From an uncultured Flammeovirgaceae bacterium (GTDB lineage: Bacteria; Bacteroidota; Bacteroidia; Cytophagales; Cyclobacteriaceae): a stretch of 7,810 bases of DNA. The notes below the pieces were generated by a model that ran no database searches, was not told the DNA's origin, and was given only the letters and a program-made list of their open reading frames with translations. The position numbers were made by a program, and so were the translations under genes. The stretch lies in NCBI GenBank assembly GCA_937138955.1, contig CAKZPJ010000680.1:1-7810 (forward strand), in the 5' to 3' direction. Below are positions 1 through 6,933 of the stretch, in pieces (position 1 is the stretch's first letter; each line of letters begins with the position of its first letter).

Positions 1-993
1 ATTTATGAGAACCATCTTTATTATTCATCCGATTCAGTAATTTATCGTGTTGCTTTAGATGCCACTGAGCTAGTACCTACGGCTGAACCAGAAGTGGTGG
101 TGGAGGGTTTTCTGATCCAGAACCAGCACGCGGTTAAGCCCTTCACTTTTGATGAGGCGGGAAATATGTACGTAAACATAGGCGCCCCTTCTAACGCCTG
201 CCAAGAGCAATTACGCACTCCGAAATCTCCGGGGCAAGACCCTTGTCCTCAGCTAGATCGGCAAGCAGGAATATGGAAATTTAGTGCTACGGAATTAAAC
301 CAAACCCAAGAAGAGCACGGTGAGCGTTATGCCACAGGCATACGTAACGCAGTGGCCCTAGACTGGAATAATCAAGTGAATAGCTTATATGCTCTACAAC
401 ACGGGCGCGATCAACTGAGTAATTTATGGCCTGAGTACTATGACTCGCTGCAAAGTGCCGAATTACCGGCTGAAGAATTTTTAAAAGTAAGCGAAGGTGC
501 TGATTTCGGCTGGCCGTTCTGTTATTTTGATCCTCAGAAGAATCAGAAAACCTTATCTCCGGAATACGGGGGAAACGGTCAAGAAAGTGGTCGTTGCGCT
601 GATAAAGAGGATCCAATTATGGCTTTTCCAGCTCATTGGGCACCTAATGATCTGATTTTTTACAATAACGATATGTTTCCTGAAAAATATCGTTCCGGAG
701 CATTTATTGCTTTCCACGGTTCTTGGAATCGGGCCCCACTACCGCAGAAGGGCTACAATATCGCATTCGTTCCTTTTGGGGAAGATGGGATGCCAAGCGG
801 TGACTACGAACGATTTGCCGATGAATTTGCCGGATCAGGCGAAGAAATTGAAAGTCCTGGTGATGCTGAATTTAGACCTACGGGTCTGGAGGTAGGCGCG
901 GATGGGTCGCTCTATATTACTGACGATCAGAAAGGTAGAATCTGGCGAGTATTCTATCAAAGTGAAACTGAGAAAGTTGCTTTAGCTGAATAG
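1..993 (+). CDS. PQQ-dependent glucose/sorbosone dehydrogenase family protein, 5'-truncated by window edge
   Basis: The frame is open from the first base of the window to a TAG at 991-993, giving 330 visible residues; the N-terminus and any signal peptide lie outside. A GTG at 94 is only an internal codon, because the frame reads sensibly before it. The family is a six-bladed beta-propeller that oxidises sugars or aldehydes in the periplasm with PQQ. Visible signatures (residues counted from base 1) are GIRN at 113-116, resembling the Arg-Asn that contacts PQQ in soluble glucose dehydrogenase, HGRDQL at 134-139, FGWPFCYFDP at 169-178, HGSWNR at 239-244 and a closing propeller strand with GSLYITDD. 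Cys67/Cys82 and Cys174/Cys199 could form disulfides, which would suit export. The cytochrome c gene that follows is a plausible electron acceptor. The family call is firm; the substrate cannot be read from the sequence. Confidence 0.86.
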   Translation: MYENHLYYSSDSVIYRVALDATELVPTAEPEVVVEGFLIQNQHAVKPFTFDEAGNMYVNIGAPSNACQEQLRTPKSPGQDPCPQLDRQAGIWKFSATELNQTQEEHGERYATGIRNAVALDWNNQVNSLYALQHGRDQLSNLWPEYYDSLQSAELPAEEFLKVSEGADFGWPFCYFDPQKNQKTLSPEYGGNGQESGRCADKEDPIMAFPAHWAPNDLIFYNNDMFPEKYRSGAFIAFHGSWNRAPLPQKGYNIAFVPFGEDGMPSGDYERFADEFAGSGEEIESPGDAEFRPTGLEVGADGSLYITDDQKGRIWRVFYQSETEKVALAE

Positions 994-1105
994 ACAAAAT
1001 AATTCTTAAAAGCTTTGCGACGGGAAAAGTCAGTGCTTGGCAGCTACTGAACTTTTTCATAATTTTATCGCGAGCCAAAATTTTCTGTTCATAAATTATA
1101 CAATC

Positions 1106-1570
1106 TTGAAAAACTTAGTATTTCTCTTCACCATTTGTTGGCTGTTCTGTGCCTGCTCGGGGGGTACCCAAAATGAACAAGCTACTGAGGCTGCGACTGA
1201 GCCAGAATCTGAAAAAATGTCGGCAGAAGCAACCAAGCTGATGGCTACTGGAAATAAAGTATACGGTCAATACTGTATTGCTTGTCATCAGACCAATGGT
1301 CAGGGTGTACCCGGAGCTTTCCCAACATTAGTACAGACCGAATGGGTAAACGGAGATAATACTCGTCTTATCTCCGTCGTACTTAATGGATTGCAGGGAG
1401 AGATCACGGTGAATGGCGAAACCTACAATGGAGTAATGACTCCGCACGCCTTTCTAACAGATGAAGAAGTAGCCGGGGTACTAACCTACGTGCGCCAATC
1501 TTTTGGCAATGATGCTGAACCTATCACGGTAGAAGAAGTTGCTGAAGTTCGAGCTACGGTAGCTGAATAA
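1106..1570 (+). CDS. Class I cytochrome c, predicted lipoprotein
   Basis: This is a 154-residue protein when started at the TTG at 1106. The frame can be opened further upstream to a TTG at 1037, but the 1106 start gives a clean lipoprotein signal: MKN, then a hydrophobic run, then a lipobox-like LFCAC with Cys17 as the probable lipidated residue. No ATG precedes the signal; the first in-frame ATG (1217) would remove it. An acidic, Ala/Glu/Thr-rich linker (about residues 20-36) leads to the haem domain. CIACH at 57-61 is the haem c attachment motif with its His ligand, GVPGAFPTL follows, and Met111 in GVMTPH is the likely sixth ligand. The C-terminal helix carries YVRQSFGN. It lies 112 bp behind the sugar dehydrogenase on the same strand, so it probably takes electrons from that enzyme on the periplasmic side of a membrane; this role is inferred from context. 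Confidence 0.92.
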   Translation: MKNLVFLFTICWLFCACSGGTQNEQATEAATEPESEKMSAEATKLMATGNKVYGQYCIACHQTNGQGVPGAFPTLVQTEWVNGDNTRLISVVLNGLQGEITVNGETYNGVMTPHAFLTDEEVAGVLTYVRQSFGNDAEPITVEEVAEVRATVAE

Positions 1571-1717
1571 CGACTCAATTTTAAAAAAGCAAATTTGTAT
1601 TAGTGGCTATTGCGAATGATTGTGTATAGCTTAATCTGTCTATTTCTCCTTGGCTCTAGATAGGAGGGGCTGTTACCAATTAGAGGTTTCATAAGACTTT
1701 ATTTGTGATAATTTCTA

Positions 1718-2173
1718 CTATTGTTGTTGTACTTGCTTTAATTTCAGCTCACCCGTCTGGGTATCGAATAATACTTTCAGGGCTGTTGTTCCACCTACCT
1801 GTATTTTTGAAATCTTGATATTTTTATCATTGAGAAAAGCCTTCGCTTGATTAATATTCTGTTGACCAATATGGTAGGGCAACTTACGGCTTCCAATAAC
1901 ATTATTACCTCCTAAAATCATCCCACTTAGATGTGTTGAATCACACTTCAACATAAGCATCCGCTTTAGAAGCAAATCATTGGCCACATCACCGTAGCGG
2001 GGAGTAGGTATTCCTTTTCCGTCCCAGGTGGGAAGCATATAGTGGTTAATGCCTCCCATTTTTATTATTGGATCATATAAACATATTGAGACACACGACC
2101 CAAGAATAGTACTAACAACGTAGCGTTGAGTGCTTACAAAAAGATTGGAGGGATAAAGATAATGCTGGCGGAT
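1718..2173 (-). CDS. cheD: CheD, chemoreceptor glutamine deamidase, non-canonical or lost start codon
   Basis: CheD converts specific receptor glutamines to glutamate, which sets the methylation sites used by CheR. Starting at the ATC at 2173-2171 gives 151 residues, close to the family length. The N-terminus reads YLYPSNLF, then STILGSCVS with the catalytic Cys27, then GGINHYMLP with His44; Cys27 and His44 carry the same numbers as in Thermotoga maritima CheD. IGQQNINQA and a TG-containing last strand follow. The first ATG in frame (2059) begins after the Cys motif and would make a dead 113-residue protein. The frame is open back to a TAA at 2231-2233 but contains no ATG, GTG or TTG before LGSC. 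Two motifs look worn: GGxxGRK reads GGTTALK (127-133), and the usual FGGA region reads LGGNN. It is the last gene of the minus-strand chemotaxis run. Family identity is strong; the exact start and activity are uncertain. Confidence 0.85.
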   Translation of the reverse strand: MRQHYLYPSNLFVSTQRYVVSTILGSCVSICLYDPIIKMGGINHYMLPTWDGKGIPTPRYGDVANDLLLKRMLMLKCDSTHLSGMILGGNNVIGSRKLPYHIGQQNINQAKAFLNDKNIKISKIQVGGTTALKVLFDTQTGELKLKQVQQQ

Positions 2174-2201
2174 AAAATAGCACTTAAAAAATTGAGTATT
2201 T

Positions 2202-2219
2202 ACTTTCCGGACTTTCCGA
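2202..2219. repeat. Two tandem 9-bp units in the cheW-cheD gap
   Basis: ACTTTCCGG is followed directly by ACTTTCCGA (8 of 9 bases identical). It lies in the cheW-cheD gap, just upstream of the proposed cheD start on the minus strand. TACTTT at 2201-2206 can also pair with AAAGTA at 2222-2227 to form a small hairpin around the repeat. No known operator is recognised. Confidence 0.5.
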
Positions 2220-2230
2220 TAAAAGTACGT

Positions 2231-2257
2231 TTATTCTAGTATGACTAAAGGTATCAT
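2231..2257 (-). other. Eight-codon minigene directly after the cheW stop
   Basis: The cheW stop TGA (2260-2258) is followed at once by ATG (2257-2255), which opens eight codons (MIPLVILE) and a TAA. It is in the same frame as cheD. It may be a chance ORF, a translational-coupling element, or the remnant of a longer cheD frame. A CheD protein from this ATG would carry an unusually long N-terminus even if the TAA were absent, so I do not call it the cheD start. Confidence 0.2.
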
Positions 2258-2764
2258 TCAAGACTCTACCGATTCAACCGGATCGGTAAGGTCTTGGACC
2301 AGTGCGAGTTCATCTTCCGAAAAAACTTTATCAATATTCAAAACCATAATAAAATTTTCTTCCTGTTTCCACATGCCGGAAATAAATTCGGATCGAAACC
2401 TTTTTCCTAAGTTTGGCGCGGGCTCCATTTGCTCTTCGTCAATTTCCAGTACTTCTTTTACATTATCTACCAAAGTACCGACCTTAAGGACTTCGCCTTC
2501 TACTTCAATGTCTAAGACAATAATGCATGTATCAACCGTATCAGGTACTTCTTTTAAACCGAAAATAGTTCTGGTACTCACAACAGGTAATACACTTCCA
2601 CGCAAGTTGATAACCCCCCGCATATAAGCTGGAGCATTGGGAACCTTCGTAATTTGAGTGATTTCCAGTATCTCCAGTACCTTGCTTACGTGCACGGCAA
2701 AGACTTCGTCTCCAAGCCCAAAGGATAGACACGAACTTATTTTAGTGGATTCAGTATTTTCCAT
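2258..2764 (-). CDS. cheW: CheW, chemotaxis coupling protein
   Basis: A 168-residue protein, nearly the same length as E. coli CheW. CheW is the cytoplasmic adaptor of two SH3-like beta-barrels that joins the receptor tip to the P5 domain of the kinase CheA. Family marks are FAVHVSKVLEILE near 22-34, VPNAPAYMRGVINLRG at 41-56 (NLRG is highly conserved), VLPVV at 58-62, and VDNVKEVLEI at 99-108, with a closing strand MVLNIDKVFSEDE. The DLR that normally follows VLPVV reads STR here (63-65), a mild departure. The gene starts at an ATG 14 nt after the cheR stop, so the two are almost certainly co-transcribed and probably translationally linked. No cheA is present in the window, so its kinase partner is encoded elsewhere. 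Confidence 0.97.
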   Translation of the reverse strand: MENTESTKISSCLSFGLGDEVFAVHVSKVLEILEITQITKVPNAPAYMRGVINLRGSVLPVVSTRTIFGLKEVPDTVDTCIIVLDIEVEGEVLKVGTLVDNVKEVLEIDEEQMEPAPNLGKRFRSEFISGMWKQEENFIMVLNIDKVFSEDELALVQDLTDPVESVES

Positions 2765-2778
2765 GATAGTTGGTTTTT

Positions 2779-3597
2779 CTAGTTTAAGTTCTTTTGATAG
2801 ATTGTTGGCTTCAACTGAACGAGGGCTGGATTTAAAATGGGCATAGACTCAGAATGGCCCAAGATCAAGATCCCCCCTTTCGCCAGGTTCATCGCCAATT
2901 TATCTAGTACCTTGGTCTGCGTGGTCTTATCAAAATAGATCAACACATTTCGGCAGAAAATAATGTCGAAAGGGGCAGTAAATCCGTAATAAGAGTCCAT
3001 AAAGTTTAACTTTTTGAACCGTAGTTTTTTTCGTAGAGCTGGTGCCAATTTCACCGTTTTATTTTTACGGTCTTTACTTTTTAGAAAATATTTCTGTTTC
3101 AAAGAAAGTGGTAATTTTGCAATATCTGCTTCTGGGTAAACGCCATTAGCTGCTTTATCTAAAACCCGGGTGGATAAGTCCGTACCGGTGATGGCAAAGT
3201 CAATAATACTACGTTGCTTACTAAGTTCACTAAGAATAATTGCTAAGGTATATACTTCCTCGCCTGTAGAGCAACCGGCACTCCATACGCTAGGTGTACC
3301 ACCATGATTACTCAAGTGACTTTTTAGAAAATCAAAATGTGCTGACTCACGAAAGAAATGAGTCTTGTTGGTGGTAATAGCATTTACCAGTTGTATTCGT
3401 TCTTTTTTCTCTTCTGCTTTACTGAAAGCAAAACGAAAGTAGTCGGTAAAATCTTGAATGCCAGTATCTTTCATCCTTTTTCGGATACGGCCCTCAACCA
3501 TCGTCTTTTTTTCGGGAGGCAGTTGTATTCCGTAGTTATCTTGAATATAACTGCTAATTTTACGAAATATTGACGATGGCAAATGTGTGGTATGCAT
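2779..3597 (-). CDS. cheR: CheR, SAM-dependent chemoreceptor methyltransferase
   Basis: A 272-residue protein with the complete CheR layout. CheR methylates glutamates on the receptor helices, using S-adenosylmethionine. The N-terminal helical domain (about 8-60) is basic (KRMKDTG). TTNKTHFFRE at 75-84 is the CheR hallmark. WSAGCSTGEE at 105-114 is the SAM-binding loop, GTD at 138-140 holds an acidic residue likely to contact the SAM ribose, FCRNVLIYFD at 214-223 is motif IV-like, and GHSES at 247-251 is the closing motif. The beta-subdomain insertion (about 172-195) has the same length as in enteric CheR but reads KSKDRKNK where the enteric protein has a Gly-x-Gly turn. The gene lies 40 bp after the receptor gene and 14 bp before cheW, which fits a dedicated adaptation enzyme for this receptor. 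Confidence 0.97.
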   Translation of the reverse strand: MHTTHLPSSIFRKISSYIQDNYGIQLPPEKKTMVEGRIRKRMKDTGIQDFTDYFRFAFSKAEEKKERIQLVNAITTNKTHFFRESAHFDFLKSHLSNHGGTPSVWSAGCSTGEEVYTLAIILSELSKQRSIIDFAITGTDLSTRVLDKAANGVYPEADIAKLPLSLKQKYFLKSKDRKNKTVKLAPALRKKLRFKKLNFMDSYYGFTAPFDIIFCRNVLIYFDKTTQTKVLDKLAMNLAKGGILILGHSESMPILNPALVQLKPTIYQKNLN

Positions 3598-3637
3598 AGT
3601 TTAACCCAACTACTTTCTGCTCAAAGCTATGAGTAAA

Positions 3638-5629
3638 TTAATAAGATTCGTATTCACTGTCATTATCGTCTAGACTAATCTCAACCCCGCCTTCATTATC
3701 TACTTTGGCTGAAGAAGCAAAAGTACTACTCTTGTTTATTGAACCCGCTGAAGGGGAAGAGGCAGAGGATAGGCTTCTTGACTGATCGTAGTGATTCGTT
3801 TCTACCTTGAAGAAAGAAATGGCTTTATTGAGAACTCCGGCGTTGCGAGACAACTCATTGGCGCTTGCTGCGAACTCTTCTGCACCAGCTGCATTTTGTT
3901 GTGTAACCCGGTTTAGTTCTTGAATGGCGGTGTTGACTTCATCGGCTCCTACGTTCTGCTCTTTGCTGGCAGCGTAGATTTCTTGTACGAGTTGAGCCGT
4001 TCGTTGGATGTTAGGAACTAATGCCTCGAAAAGCTTTCCGGCATTCTCAGCAATATTTACGCTAGAGCTGGATACATCGTTAATTTCTTCAGCAGCAATT
4101 TGGCTGCGTTCGGCCAGTTTACGCACTTCAGCAGCTACTACAGCAAAGCCTTTACCAGCTTCACCTGCCCGGGCAGCTTCTACTGCGGCATTAAGAGCCA
4201 AAATATTGGTTTGTCGGGCAATCTCGCTTACAATAGTGATCTTCTCGGCAATGTCGCGCATAGACTTAACGGTTTCACTAATAGCCGCATTACCCTCTTC
4301 CACATCTTCAGCTGCCTTCAGGGCTATCTTTTCCGTTTGTTGGGCATTTTCTGTGTTTTGCTGAATACTAGCGGCCATTTCTTCCATAGAAGCGGTGACC
4401 TCTTCGGTAGAAGCTGCCTGCTCACTGGCGCCCTGGGATAGTTCTTCGGACGCGCCACTTAACTGTTGACTAGCAGAATTAATGGAATCAGCACTAAATC
4501 GGACTTCACCCACAATTACTTTAAGCTGGTCAACCATTCTCTTCATATAACCAAATAAGCCCCGGTAACGGGTATGTTCATCAAATTCATAGTTCAAATC
4601 ACCGGTAGCAACCTCCTTGGCCATAAGAGCAACTTCAGAAGGCTCCCCGCCTAGTTGACCCATAAGGTTGCGCACTAAAATGACTATCAGTGTAATGCCT
4701 ATTACAAGAGCAAGCAGGGTGCCGAAAATGATGACGTAGCGAGTAGCTGCGGCAGTACTTTCTTGATTACCCAGGCGCGTAGCAAGAAGCCCCGACTCAT
4801 CATTCACAAATTGCGCCAAGTCTGCCCGGATTTGATCCATATATTTTTTACCTTCTTTTTTAGCAAACTGCTCATAAATAGCTATCATATCTGCTGTGGC
4901 GGCCTCTTGAGTTCCTAAATCAATCAGTATTTCCGCATAATCATCTATCCACTGGTACGCAGCATCACGTATCCGACTGCTCGCGCCATAGCGATCTAAG
5001 TGTTGATCTAAATCACTTCGTCCCAAATGATAGGGTTCTAAGAACTCCTGCTTTTCGTTTAAAAGAAAGCCTCGCAAACCTGTCTCCATATTGATCATGT
5101 CAATTAAAATTAGGTTTTTGGCACCCTGTGATAGGCTTGATCGGCTTATGAGTCCCCGAAAGTTATCCATTCGCTTTTTGCCAATCCCAGTATCGATCAT
5201 TGATTTGATTTCACCTTCTAGTTCTTCACCCTGACGTACTTGCCTACGAATATCAATTATATTTTCCGCTACATTATTCTTCCATTCGTCGGCTAAGCGT
5301 TCCACCTTTTGTAACCGTTGTACTTGAGTGGGATTATCATTTACGGTATTTTTCAACTCAGCAATAAGCTCATCGAATTGCTCTTTACCATTATTGTATG
5401 GCTCCAGGTACTCCTCCTCTCCACTTACGCTAAATCCGCGCATACCAGTTTCCTGATCAATCATATATCCTACCAACTGATTGGCCTTACCAATTACCTT
5501 ATACGTATGTTCTACCCACTTGGTATTATCTAATAGACTGTTAATGCTTATGAGCATGATAACGCCAATAATTAGCAACATCAGTATGGTAATTCCATTA
5601 CCTAGAATGAGTCTGACTTTAAAATTCAT
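3638..5629 (-). CDS. Methyl-accepting chemotaxis protein with two CHASE3-like sensor repeats
   Basis: A 663-residue transmembrane chemoreceptor. TM1 spans about 8-29, the periplasmic sensor 30-297, TM2 298-319 and HAMP about 321-375 ([17 protein letters not shown]), followed by the signalling coiled coil at about 385-609. The sensor holds two copies of the CHASE3 signature: DQETGMRGF at 58-66 and NMETGLRGF at 180-188, both followed by a FLEP/YLEP motif. The hairpin tip [16 protein letters not shown] (480-495) is canonical. Glu/Gln pairs spaced by seven residues (409/410, 416/417, 423/424 and 430/431; 570/571, 577/578 and 584/585) are candidate methylation and deamidation sites. Compared with E. 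coli Tsr from memory, one heptad seems missing on each side of the tip, which suggests the 34H class. A Ser/Ala/Gly-rich tail ends in EYESY. The ligand is unknown. It sits 38 bp after the porin gene and 40 bp before cheR. Confidence 0.97.
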   Translation of the reverse strand: MNFKVRLILGNGITILMLLIIGVIMLISINSLLDNTKWVEHTYKVIGKANQLVGYMIDQETGMRGFSVSGEEEYLEPYNNGKEQFDELIAELKNTVNDNPTQVQRLQKVERLADEWKNNVAENIIDIRRQVRQGEELEGEIKSMIDTGIGKKRMDNFRGLISRSSLSQGAKNLILIDMINMETGLRGFLLNEKQEFLEPYHLGRSDLDQHLDRYGASSRIRDAAYQWIDDYAEILIDLGTQEAATADMIAIYEQFAKKEGKKYMDQIRADLAQFVNDESGLLATRLGNQESTAAATRYVIIFGTLLALVIGITLIVILVRNLMGQLGGEPSEVALMAKEVATGDLNYEFDEHTRYRGLFGYMKRMVDQLKVIVGEVRFSADSINSASQQLSGASEELSQGASEQAASTEEVTASMEEMAASIQQNTENAQQTEKIALKAAEDVEEGNAAISETVKSMRDIAEKITIVSEIARQTNILALNAAVEAARAGEAGKGFAVVAAEVRKLAERSQIAAEEINDVSSSSVNIAENAGKLFEALVPNIQRTAQLVQEIYAASKEQNVGADEVNTAIQELNRVTQQNAAGAEEFAASANELSRNAGVLNKAISFFKVETNHYDQSRSLSSASSPSAGSINKSSTFASSAKVDNEGGVEISLDDNDSEYESY

Positions 5630-5667
5630 AATTGAGAAGATTTAGCGAATATGTTATTATTTCTGTA

Positions 5668-6933
5668 TTAGTATTGGATGGCGAACCGTAGTATTCCCAG
5701 AAAGGCATTGTCTAGATCAGGGTTAGCCCCCGGGTTGATAATATATTGAATATCAGGCTGTAAGGTGAAGTTTTTACCTAAATTCAAGGCATAATTTACT
5801 TCAATAATACCTCGGCTACTTTCCACTTGTGGGGCAGCTTCCTGTAACTCATCATTGATAAACGAGTCAACTATCCCAGCAAATAGCACATCTTTGTCCC
5901 GGCCAGGCAGTAAGCCACGGTATGTGATCCCAGCACTAGTGAAAAGGTCAATCAAGTTCTGGTTGCCCGAAGCCATTCCCGTTTGGAAAAATAACATCAA
6001 TCCTTGGCTCACATCTTCAGCTTCGGGGAGTACCATATGATCTGCAATCAGATATAATCCACTGTTCCCGTTTAGTTGATTGGAAGGATCGGTTACATCT
6101 GGAAACTCTCCGGTATGGTGGAACACTCCTAATTTATAGGTACCTAGCTGAGTGCCCTGACGGAAATTCTTGTAGTGCACCTCACCCACCAAGTATACCG
6201 ACTCATCCAGGTTCCAGGTCAAATTATAGGGGTCATCATTAAAATTATTTGAAACCCCCGCATAAGCTGCTGCTTGAATAGTAATTTTTTTGCCATTGTA
6301 TTTAGTATAGATCGCAGGCATGGTGCGAGGAAAAATTGAAAAAGAGTAACCAGCATTAGGAGTTACACTAGGGTACATTCCAAATGCTGAATGAATAGAT
6401 CTTCCTGCGGAGGTACTCGTTCCGAAAGATGAATTCATATCGTGCTGTCCAGCCAATACGCTAAACTTACCGAAAGAGTGCTTGTACCAAAACTCGAACA
6501 GTGCTGTACGTTCGGTAGCTTCATTTCGGGAGATCGGCTGGAAATCGCCAATAAGGTTAGCCGTGGGGGTGCCACCGTGTGCGTTCACTCCATTCACGAA
6601 GAATTGGCCACCTTTCCATAATCCGGCTACTTCAGTATCAAACTTTACAGTGAGATGTATGCGACCCATATAGTCAGAACCAGGTTTCAATCCACCCGAG
6701 AAGTTTCGGACAATACCTCCCTGAATATTGGCTCCAAAAGTAAATGGAGAAGGAGTACGATCATCAGTATCGTCCAGGAAAGGAGCTTCCGTAAGTTTAT
6801 CTAAATCCACTAATGTAGCGGTCACTAGCTCTTGAGCCATGGTGACTGTACAGCTAATAAATAAACCGCATATTAATAAGCTGATTGCAGTCATTCTTTT
6901 CGTATTAATACTTTTGCACTCAATGCTATGCAT
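5668..6933 (-). CDS. OprB-family carbohydrate-selective outer-membrane porin
   Basis: A 421-residue predicted outer-membrane beta-barrel. The signal peptide has a basic stretch (NTKR, 10-13), a hydrophobic core (about 15-28) and a probable cut after TVTMA (33). A second ATG at 6894 would keep the core but lose the positive charges, so the upstream ATG is preferred. OprB-like marks are WYKHSFGKFSVLAGQHDMNSSF near 149-170, alternating aromatic strands, EVNYALNLG, and the C-terminal TLQPDIQYIINPG followed by a last strand ending in Tyr, as expected for recognition by the barrel-assembly machinery. The family passes sugars across the outer membrane by diffusion; the substrate is not readable here. 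It is the first gene of the minus-strand run, 38 bp ahead of the chemoreceptor, which suggests co-expression of sugar entry and sensing. This is an inference from position. Confidence 0.84.
   Translation of the reverse strand: MHSIECKSINTKRMTAISLLICGLFISCTVTMAQELVTATLVDLDKLTEAPFLDDTDDRTPSPFTFGANIQGGIVRNFSGGLKPGSDYMGRIHLTVKFDTEVAGLWKGGQFFVNGVNAHGGTPTANLIGDFQPISRNEATERTALFEFWYKHSFGKFSVLAGQHDMNSSFGTSTSAGRSIHSAFGMYPSVTPNAGYSFSIFPRTMPAIYTKYNGKKITIQAAAYAGVSNNFNDDPYNLTWNLDESVYLVGEVHYKNFRQGTQLGTYKLGVFHHTGEFPDVTDPSNQLNGNSGLYLIADHMVLPEAEDVSQGLMLFFQTGMASGNQNLIDLFTSAGITYRGLLPGRDKDVLFAGIVDSFINDELQEAAPQVESSRGIIEVNYALNLGKNFTLQPDIQYIINPGANPDLDNAFLGILRFAIQY

Noticed and set aside
287..616. Minus-strand open frame of 109 codons inside the dehydrogenase
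   Set aside because: Antisense to conserved dehydrogenase sequence; no recognisable motif.
1037..1105. N-terminal extension of the cytochrome c from the TTG at 1037
   Set aside because: It would place 23 non-conserved residues before a complete lipoprotein signal that starts at the TTG at 1106.
1643..1669. Inverted repeat CTCCT...AGGAG between the convergent cytochrome and cheD genes, as a terminator
   Set aside because: Only five Watson-Crick pairs plus three G-U pairs on one strand, an 11-nt loop, and no T-run on either side.
2241..2627. Plus-strand open frame of 128 codons opposite cheW
   Set aside because: Serine/threonine-rich low-complexity translation lying antisense to a clear CheW; a shadow frame.
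4008..4441. Two overlapping plus-strand open frames opposite the MCP signalling domain
   Set aside because: They are antisense to the highly conserved hairpin of the receptor and show no domain of their own.
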